The notes under the pieces were generated by a model. It saw only the letters and a program-made list of their open reading frames with translations, had not been told where the DNA came from and did not search any database. This document shows, piece after piece, positions 7,633 through 19,870 of a stretch of 64,000 bases of DNA (position 1 is the first letter of the stretch; every line of letters starts with the position of its first letter). This DNA is from Janthinobacterium sp. 344. Lineage in GTDB: Bacteria > Pseudomonadota > Gammaproteobacteria > Burkholderiales > Burkholderiaceae_D. A program made the translations under genes and the position numbers. The DNA lies in the NCBI RefSeq assembly GCF_900112025.1, contig NZ_FOKL01000016.1:1-64000 (forward strand), read 5' to 3'.

Positions 7633-9945
7633 TCATAGACGCGCATCTCCTATCAGGTCGGCCACCGCGTCGAGCAAGGTCTCGTCATGGAAGCTGCCCT
7701 TGGTTAGATAATAGTCGGCGCCGGCGGACAGGCCGCGCGCGCGGTCCTCCGGGCGATCCTTGTACGACACGATCATCACCGGCAGCTTGTGCAGGTGCAG
7801 ATCCTTCTTGATCAGCGACACCAGTTCAATGCCATCCATGCGCGGCATGTCGACGTCGGTGATCACCAGGTCATATTCTCCGCTGCGCACCACGTTCCAG
7901 CCGTCGATGCCATCGATGGCCACGTCGACCTCGAAGCCGCGCCCCAGCAGCAGCTTGCGCTCCATCTCGCGCACCGTCAGCGAATCGTCGACCACCAGGA
8001 TACGCTTGGCGCGGCGCTGCTGCGCCTGGCCCGCCTGCGCCAACTGGTGCAGGCCGCCTTCGTGCAGCAGCTTGTCGATCGACAGCAGCAGGTCGGGCAC
8101 GTCGAGGATCAGCACCGGTTCGCCGTTATCCAGCAGGGCGGCGGCGGAAATGTCGCGCATCTTGCCGAAGATCGGGTCGATGGCCTGCACCGCCAGGCTT
8201 TGCTCGCCGCGGATGGCGTCCACCACCAGCGCATAGCTTTGCTTGCCGCGTCCGATCACCACCACCGGCAAATCATCGGCGCTGCTGGCGCTCTCGCCCA
8301 GTTCCAGCACCTGCGCCGCCGAGACGAGACCCAGGTGCTCGCCCTTGAGTTCAAAGAACTGCTTGTTTTCCAGCGTATGGATGGCCGCCTGCGGCACGCG
8401 CACCACGCTTTCCACCTTGACGATGGGGATGGCATAGGCTTCGCCCTGGATGTCGATCACCAGCGCGCGCACGATCGACTGCGTCAGGGGCAGGGTGATG
8501 AGGGCGCGGAAACCGCGTCCCGGCTCGGACTCCAGGCGCACCGTGCCGTTTTGCTGGCGTATCGTCTCGTGCACGATGTCGAGGCCCACGCCGCGCCCTG
8601 ATAGCTGATTCGCCGTCGCCTTCAGGCTGAAGGCGGGCAGGAATAAAAACTCCAGCAGCTCGCCCGGCGACAGCGCGGCCGCCATCGCGGGGCTGGCCAT
8701 CTTGCGCTCGATCACGGACTGGCGGATTTTTTCCAGGTCGACGCCGCGCCCGTCGTCGCTGATCTCGATGCTGAGCATGCCGGCGCGGTGGCGCGCTTCC
8801 ATGCGTATCGTGCCCAGCGCCTCCTTGCCCGCCTCGATGCGCTCGTACGGGCCTTCCATGCCGTGGTCGATGGCGTTGCGCAGCATGTGGTTCAGCGGGC
8901 TTTCGATCTTCGCCAGGATGTCGCGGTCGACCAGGGTGTCTTCGCCGTCGATCTCCAGCTGCACTTCCTTGCCCAGGCTGCGCGCCAGGTCGCGCACCAT
9001 ACGGGGAAACGCGTGGATGCCGTCGCGGAAAGGGCGCATGCGCAGCGCCAGCACTTCATCGACCATGCCCTGCGAGACGGCCAGCAGGCGCCGTTCATAG
9101 GTTTCGATGTCGGCGATGTGTTCGAGCATGAACTGCTTCAGCGGCTGCGTCTTTTGCAGCGCCAGCAGGGATTTTTCCATCAGGCCCGCGTCGCCGGAAC
9201 GCGAAATGGCTTCGTGCAGGTGCTCGATGGCGGAAAACAGGCTGCTCTGGTTGCGCTTGAAGCGCTGCAGGGCGCCGATGAACGGGTGCATCTGGTGCGC
9301 ATTGATGCGCGATTCGCTGGCCAGCGACAGCAATTTATCGAAATTTTGCGCCGGCGCCTTGGCCGCCGACGCGGCACCGCCGGCACGCGGCGCGGCGGCC
9401 GGCTCCTCGCCCGCCAGGCCGCTGGCCACGGGGGCTTGCGGCTCGGCTTCGGACGGCAATGGCGCAGGCGCTGGCGCAACTGGCGCAGCTGCCGCTGCTG
9501 GCGCCGAAGGCAGGGCCGGCAATTCGGGCAGGTCGGCGATGCCGGCGATGGCGTTCAGGGTCTGGTCGATCTGCGCCGCGTTGGCGGCCAGCCAGGCTTC
9601 GGCGCCCGCGTCGTCCAGGCGCGACAGCTGCACGATCAGGTCGACGCCCGACAGCAGCACGTCGACCCGTTCCGGCGTGAGTTTCAATCGGCCGTGCTGG
9701 GCGGCGACAAAGCTGTCCTCCATGCCGTGCGCCAGCTGCACCACCACTTGCAGGCCGACGATGGCGGCCGCGCCCTTGATCGAGTGCGCCGCGCGCATCA
9801 TCGATTCGACGGCGGCTGCATCGCCCGCATGGCGTTCCATGGCCAGCAGGCCATCGGTCAGTATCTGCGTCTGGCTGTCGGCCTCCATGCGGAACAGGTC
9901 CAGCATGGAAAAGGCACTCAGGTCGCCCTGCTGGTCCTGGCTCAT
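7633..9945 (-). CDS. wspE: WspE: hybrid CheA-type histidine kinase with receiver domain
   Basis: 770 residues. Order: an HPt domain (H54 in RAAHSIKGAA), an Ala/Pro-rich linker, a dimerisation region, a CheA-type ATPase (NHMLRNAIDHGME, DDGRGVD, SGRGVGLDIV), a CheW-like domain, and a C-terminal receiver (RILVVDDSLTVRE, phosphoacceptor in VITDVDMPRMDG). This fused receiver is the WspE architecture. It takes signal from WspA through WspB/WspD and phosphorylates WspR and WspF. The start is ATG at 9945 (MSQDQQGDL); its first 4 bases overlap the wspD stop. The open frame continues far upstream but only as a shadow of wspD. Confidence 0.95.
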   Translation of the reverse strand: MSQDQQGDLSAFSMLDLFRMEADSQTQILTDGLLAMERHAGDAAAVESMMRAAHSIKGAAAIVGLQVVVQLAHGMEDSFVAAQHGRLKLTPERVDVLLSGVDLIVQLSRLDDAGAEAWLAANAAQIDQTLNAIAGIADLPELPALPSAPAAAAAPVAPAPAPLPSEAEPQAPVASGLAGEEPAAAPRAGGAASAAKAPAQNFDKLLSLASESRINAHQMHPFIGALQRFKRNQSSLFSAIEHLHEAISRSGDAGLMEKSLLALQKTQPLKQFMLEHIADIETYERRLLAVSQGMVDEVLALRMRPFRDGIHAFPRMVRDLARSLGKEVQLEIDGEDTLVDRDILAKIESPLNHMLRNAIDHGMEGPYERIEAGKEALGTIRMEARHRAGMLSIEISDDGRGVDLEKIRQSVIERKMASPAMAAALSPGELLEFLFLPAFSLKATANQLSGRGVGLDIVHETIRQQNGTVRLESEPGRGFRALITLPLTQSIVRALVIDIQGEAYAIPIVKVESVVRVPQAAIHTLENKQFFELKGEHLGLVSAAQVLELGESASSADDLPVVVIGRGKQSYALVVDAIRGEQSLAVQAIDPIFGKMRDISAAALLDNGEPVLILDVPDLLLSIDKLLHEGGLHQLAQAGQAQQRRAKRILVVDDSLTVREMERKLLLGRGFEVDVAIDGIDGWNVVRSGEYDLVITDVDMPRMDGIELVSLIKKDLHLHKLPVMIVSYKDRPEDRARGLSAGADYYLTKGSFHDETLLDAVADLIGDARL

Positions 9946-10628
9946 CGTAGTAGTCTCGCAAGTTGAAAGCCGATCAGCGCCGTGTCCAGGCAGCCGATGC
10001 GCATGTCGCCCTCGGTGATGACGCCCGACAGGAAGCGCGACAGGCCCTTGTTGATGGTGGCGGCGGGCGCCTGCACCTTGGCCGAGGAAAAGCGCACGAT
10101 GCCGTGCAGGTCGGCCACGGGCAGGGCATACGCCTGTTCTTCCCAGCGCATCAGCAGCAGGCGCGCAAACGTGTGGCGGCCCTTGGCCGCCGGCGCGCCC
10201 TGTTCGTCGATGCCCAGCAGCTGCGCCAGCGACATGCACGGATACAGCTTGCCGCCGATGTTGACGATGCCGGCCAGGCCGCGCCCGCCGCGGTGCGGCA
10301 GCGCATGGGGCGCGGCCTGCGGCGCGACGGAATCGAACACGCGCGTGGGCAGCGCCAGCCATTCGCGGCCGATGCGAAACACCAGCACCGAGCTGTCGCG
10401 CACGTCGCCGTCCGCGCCGAGCTGGCGGAAGTGGCTGGCCCAGTCCTGCTGGTAGTGCGCGTCCACGGGGCGCTGCAGGTTGCGCTGGGCGGCGCCCGCA
10501 TACACGTCGCAGTTGCGGCAATGCACGTTGGCCGGCAGCTTGGGGCAGCTCTGGTCGCCGACCACGCCGATATGGTTCCAGCAATCCTCGATGGCGTCAG
10601 GGGACTCGCTGCCGATGATGGTTGTCAT
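9942..10628 (-). CDS. wspD: WspD: CheW-like scaffold protein
   Basis: 228 residues, a CheW domain (VLVFRIGREWLALPTRVFDSV through GIVNIGGKLYPCMSLAQLLG) behind an N-terminal extension. The extension carries four cysteines (C16, C28, C37, C40, the last two as CRNC), a feature I associate with WspD-type CheW proteins and a possible metal or redox site. It couples receptor WspA to kinase WspE. It starts 9 bases after wspC ends, and its stop overlaps the wspE start by 4 bases. Confidence 0.92.
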   Translation of the reverse strand: MTTIIGSESPDAIEDCWNHIGVVGDQSCPKLPANVHCRNCDVYAGAAQRNLQRPVDAHYQQDWASHFRQLGADGDVRDSSVLVFRIGREWLALPTRVFDSVAPQAAPHALPHRGGRGLAGIVNIGGKLYPCMSLAQLLGIDEQGAPAAKGRHTFARLLLMRWEEQAYALPVADLHGIVRFSSAKVQAPAATINKGLSRFLSGVITEGDMRIGCLDTALIGFQLARLLR

Positions 10629-10637
10629 GCGTTCCCC

Positions 10638-11879
10638 TTAGTTGGACGCCTGGCGGCGCTGGTAGATGCGCGCCGCGCGCGCCTTCAGGGTGGTGGCCGC
10701 CGTGTGGTTGCCATTGCGTTCGGCCAGCAGGGCCAGGTGGCACAGCGCCTCGTAATGGTCGGGCTGCAGGTAGATGCAGCGGCGCCAGTAGTCGTCGGCC
10801 AGGTCCATCTTGCCGGCCAGTTCGTTGATGATGCCCAGCATGAAATATGCTTCCGCCGCCTCGGGCACCCTGGCCAGGTGGGCATGGCATTTTTCACCCG
10901 CTTCGCGCAGCAGGCCGCGGTCGGCCAGCAGGCGCGCCTCGGCCAGCAGGTCCGTTGGCGCGGACGGTGTCTGCACGGGCACGGGACGGGGGCGTGGCGC
11001 CGCCGGCAATGGCGCAGCAGTGGTGCGGGCGGGCGCGGGACGGGGCGCGGGCGGCACGCTGCGCAGCGCGCGCGCCGGCGGCAAGGCGGCCACCTGGATC
11101 ACGGCCGCAGGCGGCGTCGCCTCCTTCTTCAGCGCGAAGGCCTGGCGGAACTGCAGCGGCGCGAAGCCATTCTGGCAGAACGACGGCACTTCCGCGTAAC
11201 CGGCCAGCAGCATGCCATCGTCGGCCAGCAGGGCGGACAGGTTGGCGATGGCCGCGCGCGTGGTCGGTTTGTCAAAATAGATCAGCAGGTTGCGGCAGAA
11301 AATGACGTCGTAGTGCTTTTTGTAGGTGGCCGTGTCGAATTGCAGCAGGTTGCCCTGCCTGAAAGTGACCTGCTCGCGTAAGGCGTCGATGATGCGGTAG
11401 GCGTCGTCGGCCACGTGCGTGAAATAGCGCTCGCGGAAGGCCACGTCCTGCGCGCGGAAGGCGTTGCGGCCATAGATGCCCGCCTGCGCCCGCTCGATGC
11501 AGCCGGGGCTCAGGTCATACGCGTCGATGCTGAAGGCCTGCTTCGGCACGCCGCCGTCGCGCAGCGCCATGGCCATCGAATACGGTTCTTCGCCGCCCGC
11601 GCACGGGATCGACAGGATGCGCGTGGCGCGCCCGCGCGCCCAGCGTTCCTGCACCAGTTCGACGGTGGCGTAAAACGCCTGCGGATCGCGGAACAGCCAC
11701 GATTCGGGCACCACCACCAGCTCGATCAGCTGCGTCATTTCGGCCGGCGTGATGGCCTGCAGATAGGCTTCGCTATCGGCAAATCCCGTTTGCTCCATGC
11801 GCTGGCCGACGGCCCGCTCGGCCACCGATTTCGACACGGACAGGCCGGTGGCGCGGCGCAGCAGGGTTTGCGCCGTCAT
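10638..11879 (-). CDS. wspC: WspC: CheR-type methyltransferase with C-terminal TPR
   Basis: 413 residues. A CheR methyltransferase (about 1-260) shows ILSIPCAGGEEPYSMAM, the SAM-binding motif, and DVIFCRNLLIYF. A Pro/Ala-rich linker (about 270-330) leads to TPR repeats (about 335-413, e.g. AAEAYFMLGIINELAG). This CheR-TPR fusion is the known WspC form and methylates glutamates on WspA, raising signalling. The start overlaps the wspB stop by 4 bases, indicating translational coupling. Confidence 0.94.
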   Translation of the reverse strand: MTAQTLLRRATGLSVSKSVAERAVGQRMEQTGFADSEAYLQAITPAEMTQLIELVVVPESWLFRDPQAFYATVELVQERWARGRATRILSIPCAGGEEPYSMAMALRDGGVPKQAFSIDAYDLSPGCIERAQAGIYGRNAFRAQDVAFRERYFTHVADDAYRIIDALREQVTFRQGNLLQFDTATYKKHYDVIFCRNLLIYFDKPTTRAAIANLSALLADDGMLLAGYAEVPSFCQNGFAPLQFRQAFALKKEATPPAAVIQVAALPPARALRSVPPAPRPAPARTTAAPLPAAPRPRPVPVQTPSAPTDLLAEARLLADRGLLREAGEKCHAHLARVPEAAEAYFMLGIINELAGKMDLADDYWRRCIYLQPDHYEALCHLALLAERNGNHTAATTLKARAARIYQRRQASN

Positions 11880-12331
11880 GCCGCGCTCCCGCGCTGGAAC
11901 AGCAGCGCGCGCACGTCCGGCGGCAGCAAGTGCTCCAGTTCCACCAGTTGCACGATGCCGTCCGCGTCGCTGGCCACCTGGCCCAGGAAGGGCGCCGTGG
12001 CCACGCCGCTGTCATCGAGTTTTTGCGGGTCGATGTCGGCGATGCCGCGTACCTGCGAGGCCAGCAAGCCCAGCGCATGCGTGGCGCCATCGGGCGCGCG
12101 GTAGTCGACGACGACGATGCGCGTGTCGAACTGCGCCGCCGCCGGCGCCAGGCCGGCCAGGCGCGACAGGTCGATCACGGGCACGGGCGCGCCATGCAAG
12201 TCCATCAGGCCGGCCACATAGTCTGGCGTGAGCGGCAACTGCTTCAGTTCCAGCAGCGGCAGCACGCGCACGATGCCGGCCAGTGGCAAGCCATAGCGGT
12301 CGCGTCCGATGTGAAAAAGCAGTACTTTCAT
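11876..12331 (-). CDS. wspB: WspB: CheW-like scaffold protein
   Basis: 151 residues, a single CheW domain: MKVLLFHIGRDRYGLPLAGI at the start, then YVAGLMDLHGAPVPVIDLS in the middle. It links the WspA receptor with the WspE kinase. It sits 3 bases behind wspA and overlaps wspC by 4, the second gene of the operon, as in Pseudomonas. No unusual features beyond its close coupling. Confidence 0.93.
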   Translation of the reverse strand: MKVLLFHIGRDRYGLPLAGIVRVLPLLELKQLPLTPDYVAGLMDLHGAPVPVIDLSRLAGLAPAAAQFDTRIVVVDYRAPDGATHALGLLASQVRGIADIDPQKLDDSGVATAPFLGQVASDADGIVQLVELEHLLPPDVRALLFQRGSAA

Positions 12332-12334
12332 GGG

Positions 12335-14146
12335 TCAGATGGTCACGGCGAAGGTCGAGACGCTCGATTGCAGGTCGCCGGCCGCATATTGCAGCTGGTG
12401 CACCGCCTCGCTGGTGGCCTTCAAGGACTCCACCGTCTGCTGCGTGGCGTCATTGAGCTGCATCATGGTGTCGGAAATCTGCGACGCGCCGATGGCCTGC
12501 GACTGCATGCCTTGCAGCACGGCGTCAAATTGCGGCGTGAGTTTTTGCACCTGGTCCATCACGGACGACAGCTGCTCGGCCACTTGCCGCACCTCGCCCA
12601 CGCTGCGGCGAATTTCCTCCGAGAATTTATCCATGCCCATCACGCTGGCCGACACGGCCGACTGCATTTCCTTGAGCATCTGTTCGATATCCCAGGTGGA
12701 GACGGAGGTCTGGTCGGCCAGGCGGCGGATCTCGGTGGCCACCACGGAGAAGCCGCGGCCCGCCTCGCCCGCCTTTTCCGCCTCGATGGCGGCGTTCAGC
12801 GAGAGGATGTTGGTCTGGTCGGCCACCTTGGTGATGGTGATCAGCACGCTGTTGATATTGCTGGCCTTTTCCGACAGGGCGGCCAGCTTGGCGTTGATGG
12901 AATCGGTGGCCGAGACCATGTGCTGCATGGTCGAATCCATGCGTTTCAGGTTGTTTTGCGCTTCGGCCGTGGCGTTCGTCGTGTAGTCGGCCACGGCGGT
13001 GGCGTCTTCCATGGTTTTCAGCAACTGGCTCGTATTGGCCGAGATTTCCTTGGTGGTGCTGAGGATTTCCACGCTGGTTTGCGCCTGCTCGATGCCCGTG
13101 GCTTCCTGCTGGCGCGCCGAGGCGGCGATTTCCGTGGCCGAGGTGGTCACCTGGATGCCGGCCTTTTGCACGTTGTTGAGCAGGCTGCGCAGGTTTTCGA
13201 ACATCTTCGCCAGGCCATTGCCCAGCTGGCCGATGGCGTCGCTGCCCGTGATGCTGACCTTGCCCGTCAGGTCGCCCGAGGCGGCCTTCGACACCACTTC
13301 CAGCAGCGAGTCGACCTTGGCGCGCAGGGTATTCGTGGCCGCCAGTTCATTGGCCTGGTTGTCCTGGATGGTTTGCGCCATGCGGTTGAATTCTTGCGTG
13401 ACCTTGCCCAGCTCGTCACCGGAGACGATGGCGGCGCGCGCGCCTTGCTCGCCGCCGGCGATGCGGCCGACGGCATCGGTCAGGTTGTTCAGCGGGCCGA
13501 GGATGGACTTGGCCAGGATGTAGGAAATGCCCAGCGCCAGCACGATGCACAGCACGCCGCCCAGCGCCAGGGTCAGCAGCATGGTTTCCTGCAGGCGCGC
13601 CGAGGTGGCGGTGCGTTCGGCCAGCAGGCGGTTTTCCTCGGCGGCCGCTTCGTCGAGCAGCTTGTTCGCCTGCAGGATGCCGGGCGAGCCGGCGGCAGGC
13701 ACCAGGCGCGCCACCGCTTCCGTGGCGCCCGGCGTATTGCCCAGTGCGCGGCGTTTTTCAATCAGCGGGTTGATCCATTCCTTGACCCAGTCCGTGGCCA
13801 GCTGGTCGATCTTGCGGAAGCGTTCCGCCTGCGCCTTGTTATCGGTCGTCATGGTCATGGCTTTTTGCGTGTGCTGCGTGAGCACGGCCGTCTCGTCCGT
13901 TTCCGGGTTCAGCGAGACTTCATTGCCGCTCAGGATGTAGCCGCGCGTTTCCACCTGGATTTGCAGGATGGAATTATGAATCTTGTCGATCTCGACCAGC
14001 ACTTCCATCGTGTGCCGGTCCCAGGCATTGGCTTCCGACAGGCGCGTGAAGCTGTTGTAGGCTACACCCAGCAGTATCAGGATGATGGCCACGATCGAGC
14101 CGAAGCCCAGGTACAGTTTATTCTTGATACTCAGGTCTTTGAACAT
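12335..14146 (-). CDS. wspA: WspA: methyl-accepting surface-sensing receptor
   Basis: 603 residues. The N-terminus has a membrane segment (KLYLGFGSIVAIILILLGV), then a periplasmic four-helix-type domain to about residue 185, then a second membrane segment (LALGGVLCIVLALGISYIL), a HAMP domain (SILGPLNNLTDAVGRIAGG) and a cytoplasmic MCP signalling domain. The conserved hairpin tip LNAAIEAEKAGEAGRGF is intact. It is the first gene of the seven-gene wsp operon. In Pseudomonas WspA responds to surface contact or envelope stress; the stimulus here is inferred. The start is ATG at 14146 with GGAG about 10 bases upstream. Confidence 0.93.
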   Translation of the reverse strand: MFKDLSIKNKLYLGFGSIVAIILILLGVAYNSFTRLSEANAWDRHTMEVLVEIDKIHNSILQIQVETRGYILSGNEVSLNPETDETAVLTQHTQKAMTMTTDNKAQAERFRKIDQLATDWVKEWINPLIEKRRALGNTPGATEAVARLVPAAGSPGILQANKLLDEAAAEENRLLAERTATSARLQETMLLTLALGGVLCIVLALGISYILAKSILGPLNNLTDAVGRIAGGEQGARAAIVSGDELGKVTQEFNRMAQTIQDNQANELAATNTLRAKVDSLLEVVSKAASGDLTGKVSITGSDAIGQLGNGLAKMFENLRSLLNNVQKAGIQVTTSATEIAASARQQEATGIEQAQTSVEILSTTKEISANTSQLLKTMEDATAVADYTTNATAEAQNNLKRMDSTMQHMVSATDSINAKLAALSEKASNINSVLITITKVADQTNILSLNAAIEAEKAGEAGRGFSVVATEIRRLADQTSVSTWDIEQMLKEMQSAVSASVMGMDKFSEEIRRSVGEVRQVAEQLSSVMDQVQKLTPQFDAVLQGMQSQAIGASQISDTMMQLNDATQQTVESLKATSEAVHQLQYAAGDLQSSVSTFAVTI

Positions 14147-14272
14147 GGGAGGGCTCCGGAAGCGGGAAGGTCAGCATAATTGCACTGTAGCATTTTGCCA
14201 TGCGTACCGCAAAAGGGGGGCAATCTCGGGGCGTGCCGGGGCGTAAATCGCGGCCGAGTGCGCTGTAAATGC

Positions 14273-14298
14273 AAAAAAGCCGCCCGCAGGCGGCTTTT
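14273..14298 (-). terminator. Intrinsic terminator of argF-argG
   Basis: On the minus strand, AAAGCCGCC and GGCGGCTTTTTT pair around a 4-base loop and end in a T-run, about 40 bases behind the argG stop. It also insulates argG from wspA. Confidence 0.9.
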
Positions 14299-14336
14299 GC
14301 CGGGAGTACAGGAAGCGTTGCCGCCTCCCGTCCGGC

Positions 14337-15572
14337 TTACTTCTGGCCGCGCTTTTCGCGGGCGATGGCGGCGATGCGCATGCGCAAGGCGTTCAGCTTG
14401 ATGAAGCCGCCGGCGTCGGCCTGGTTGTAGGCGCCGCCGTCTTCGTCGAAGGTGGCGATGTTCATGTCGAACAGCGAATCGGTCTTCGAATCGCGCGAGA
14501 CGACGATGACATTGCCCTTGTACAGCTTGATGCGTACCCAGCCGTTCACGGTTTCCTGCGTGTGGTCGATCAGGGTTTGCAGGGCGACGCGCTCGGGCGC
14601 CCACCAGTAGCCGTTGTAGATCATCGACGCGTAGCGCGGCATCAGGTCGTCTTTCAGGTGGGCCACTTCGCGGTCCAGGGTGATCGATTCGATGGCGCGG
14701 TGGGCCTTGAGCATGATGGTGCCGCCCGGGGTTTCATAGCAGCCGCGCGATTTCATGCCGACGTAGCGGTTTTCCACCAGGTCCAGGCGGCCTACGCCAT
14801 GCTTGCCGCCAACCTTGTTCAGTTCGGCCAGCACGGTGGCGGGCGACATGCGCACGCCGTTGATGGCGACGATGTCGCCTTTTTCGTATTCGATGTCCAG
14901 GTATTCCGCTTCGTCCGGCGCCTTTTCAGGGCTGACGGTCCAGCGCCACATGGTCTCTTCCGCTTCGGCGCTGGGGTTTTCCAGGTGGCGGCCTTCAAAG
15001 CTGATGTGCAGCAAGTTGGCATCCATCGAGTACGGCGCGCCGCCGTTCTTGTGCTTCATGTCGATTTCGATGCCGGCGTCTTCCGCGTACTTCAGCAGTT
15101 TTTCGCGCGACAGCAGATCCCACTCGCGCCATGGGGCGATGATTTTCACGCCCGGTTTCAGCGCATAGGCGCCCAGTTCGAAACGCACCTGGTCGTTGCC
15201 CTTGCCGGTCGCGCCGTGCGAGATGGCGTCGGCGCCCGTGGCGTTGGCGATTTCGATCAGGCGCTTGGCGATCAGCGGACGGGCGATCGAGGTGCCCAGC
15301 AGGTATTCGCCTTCGTAGACGGTGTTGGCGCGGAACATCGGGAAGACGAAATCGCGCACGAATTCCTCGCGCACGTCTTCAATATGGATGTTTTCCGGCT
15401 TGATGCCGAATTTGATGGCCTTGGCGCGTGCCGGTTCCAGTTCTTCGCCCTGGCCCAGGTCGGCCGTGAAGGTGACGATTTCGCACTGGTAGTTATCTTG
15501 CAGCCATTTCAGGATGACGGAGGTGTCGAGTCCGCCCGAATAGGCCAGGACTACTTTTTTAATGTCGCTCAT
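14337..15572 (-). CDS. argG: Argininosuccinate synthase
   Basis: 411 residues. It joins citrulline and aspartate with ATP in arginine synthesis (cytoplasm). The N-terminus has the PP-loop [18 protein letters not shown]; further family segments are [36 protein letters not shown] and [13 protein letters not shown]. The length fits the shorter (~400-residue) ArgG type rather than the E. coli 447-residue type. It follows argF by 69 bases on the same strand and is followed by a terminator, so argF-argG probably form one transcript. Confidence 0.97.
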   Translation of the reverse strand: MSDIKKVVLAYSGGLDTSVILKWLQDNYQCEIVTFTADLGQGEELEPARAKAIKFGIKPENIHIEDVREEFVRDFVFPMFRANTVYEGEYLLGTSIARPLIAKRLIEIANATGADAISHGATGKGNDQVRFELGAYALKPGVKIIAPWREWDLLSREKLLKYAEDAGIEIDMKHKNGGAPYSMDANLLHISFEGRHLENPSAEAEETMWRWTVSPEKAPDEAEYLDIEYEKGDIVAINGVRMSPATVLAELNKVGGKHGVGRLDLVENRYVGMKSRGCYETPGGTIMLKAHRAIESITLDREVAHLKDDLMPRYASMIYNGYWWAPERVALQTLIDHTQETVNGWVRIKLYKGNVIVVSRDSKTDSLFDMNIATFDEDGGAYNQADAGGFIKLNALRMRIAAIAREKRGQK

Positions 15573-15641
15573 ATTGCTTCCAGTTGTCGTTGTCGATGTA
15601 TGTGTTGCGATGCTGCCAGGTTTTATGCAGTGCCAGGCGAA

Positions 15642-16562
15642 TTATTGGATTTTACCGAGTAACAGGTATTCGATCAGCGCTTTTTGCACGTGCAAACGGT
15701 TTTCCGCCTCGTCCCACACCACCGATTGCGGGCCGTCGATCACTTCGGCGGCCACTTCCTCGCCGCGGTGGGCGGGCAGGCAGTGCATGAACAGGGCGTC
15801 CGGCGCGGCGCGGGCCATCTTCGCGCCATCGACGATCCAGCCGTCGAAGGCGGCGATACGTGCCGCGTTTTCCGCTTCGTAACCCATGCTGGTCCACACG
15901 TCCGTGTTGACCAGGTGCGCGCCTGCGCAGGCGTCGGACGGGTTGGCAAAGAAGGTGTAGCGCTCGGTCTTGACTTGCGACAGGTCGATGTCATAGCCCT
16001 TCGGCGTCGATACGTTGACGTGGAAGCCGAACACTTCGGCCGCCTGCAGCCACGAATACAGCATGTTGTTGGCGTCGCCGATCCAGGCGACGACCTTGCC
16101 GGCGATCGAGCCGCGGTGTTCGATATAGGTGAAGATGTCGGCAAAGACCTGGCACGGGTGGTGTTCATTGGTCAGGCCATTGATCACGGGCACGCGCGAA
16201 TTGGCGGCGAAGCGTTCGATGATTTCCTGGCCAAACGTGCGTACCATGATGATGTCGCACATGCGCGACATGACCTGGCCCGCGTCTTCCACCGGCTCGC
16301 CGCGGCCCAGTTGCGAGTCGCGCGTGTTCAGGTAGATGGCGGCCCCGCCCAGCTGGTGCATGCCGGCCTCGAACGAGAGGCGCGTGCGGGTCGAGTTCTT
16401 TTCAAAGACCATCACCAGGGTGCGGTCGATCAGTGGATGGTAGATTTCGTAATTCTTGAACTTGCGCTTGATCAGATGGGCGCGTTCGATCACATATTCG
16501 TACTCTTCCAACGTGAAATCGGAGAACTGGAGGTAATGCTTGATCGGTTTTTTTGTCGACAT
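15642..16562 (-). CDS. argF: Ornithine carbamoyltransferase
   Basis: 306 residues. It makes citrulline from ornithine and carbamoyl phosphate, the step before ArgG. The carbamoyl-phosphate site is in KNSTRTRLSFEAG. The ornithine-binding and catalytic cysteine motif is MHCLPAHRGEEV. VNTDVWTSMGYE is the SMG-loop region. The start taken is ATG at 16562 (MSTKKPIKHYLQF); three codons further upstream are in frame but add nothing conserved. It is transcribed from the promoter about 200 bases upstream. Confidence 0.96.
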   Translation of the reverse strand: MSTKKPIKHYLQFSDFTLEEYEYVIERAHLIKRKFKNYEIYHPLIDRTLVMVFEKNSTRTRLSFEAGMHQLGGAAIYLNTRDSQLGRGEPVEDAGQVMSRMCDIIMVRTFGQEIIERFAANSRVPVINGLTNEHHPCQVFADIFTYIEHRGSIAGKVVAWIGDANNMLYSWLQAAEVFGFHVNVSTPKGYDIDLSQVKTERYTFFANPSDACAGAHLVNTDVWTSMGYEAENAARIAAFDGWIVDGAKMARAAPDALFMHCLPAHRGEEVAAEVIDGPQSVVWDEAENRLHVQKALIEYLLLGKIQ

Positions 16563-16757
16563 AATGACCACTTGAAGATGCGCAGGCCGCCGGCGGCGTG
16601 CCTTTCCCGCCGGGTTGCATCAGCGTCAGACTGCCTGCTGATGCTTGCCTTGCCCGGCGCGCTGCTGTGTTGATCGGTGCCCGTGCCGGTATGCCGCGCG
16701 GGTCGATGCGGTTTGCCAAGTTGTAAATCGTGCAATGGCAGGGACTTCAGCCATTCA

Positions 16758-16786
16758 ATTATAAGGGTTTTGCTTTTAGATTGGAA
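16758..16786 (-). promoter_or_regulatory. Predicted argF-argG promoter
   Basis: On the minus strand a perfect TATAAT (16758-16763) lies 17 bases behind TTCCAA (16781-16786; 4 of 6 to TTGACA), in an AT-rich patch of an otherwise GC-rich gap. It lies about 195 bases before the argF start and leaves a long leader in which I see no recognisable riboswitch. Confidence 0.6.
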
Positions 16787-16847
16787 AGACTGGCCGGATG
16801 GGGACTTGTGTAGACAAGTGGCCGCGTCCAGCCCGGGTCTTGCCGGC

Positions 16848-19694
<2,847 letters not shown>

Positions 19695-19870
19695 TCGACA
19701 AATCTCCCCGCGGCGTCAGCCTGCAAGGGATCAGGCCGTACTCCATTGTCGTGCATTGTAAGCTGCAAACGGGGGGAATTGTTCAGTACGCTGGACAGAT
19801 TTCATGTGGCGGCGCGGCGCCGCGCAGCGTCAGCTGCCGCGGCGGCGGCACCGTGCGCAGGCGGCTTCGC

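Noticed and set aside
16563-16757. An arginine riboswitch or leader peptide before argF
   Set aside because: The leader is long, but I see no arginine-rich short open frame and no conserved aptamer; only the promoter is supported.
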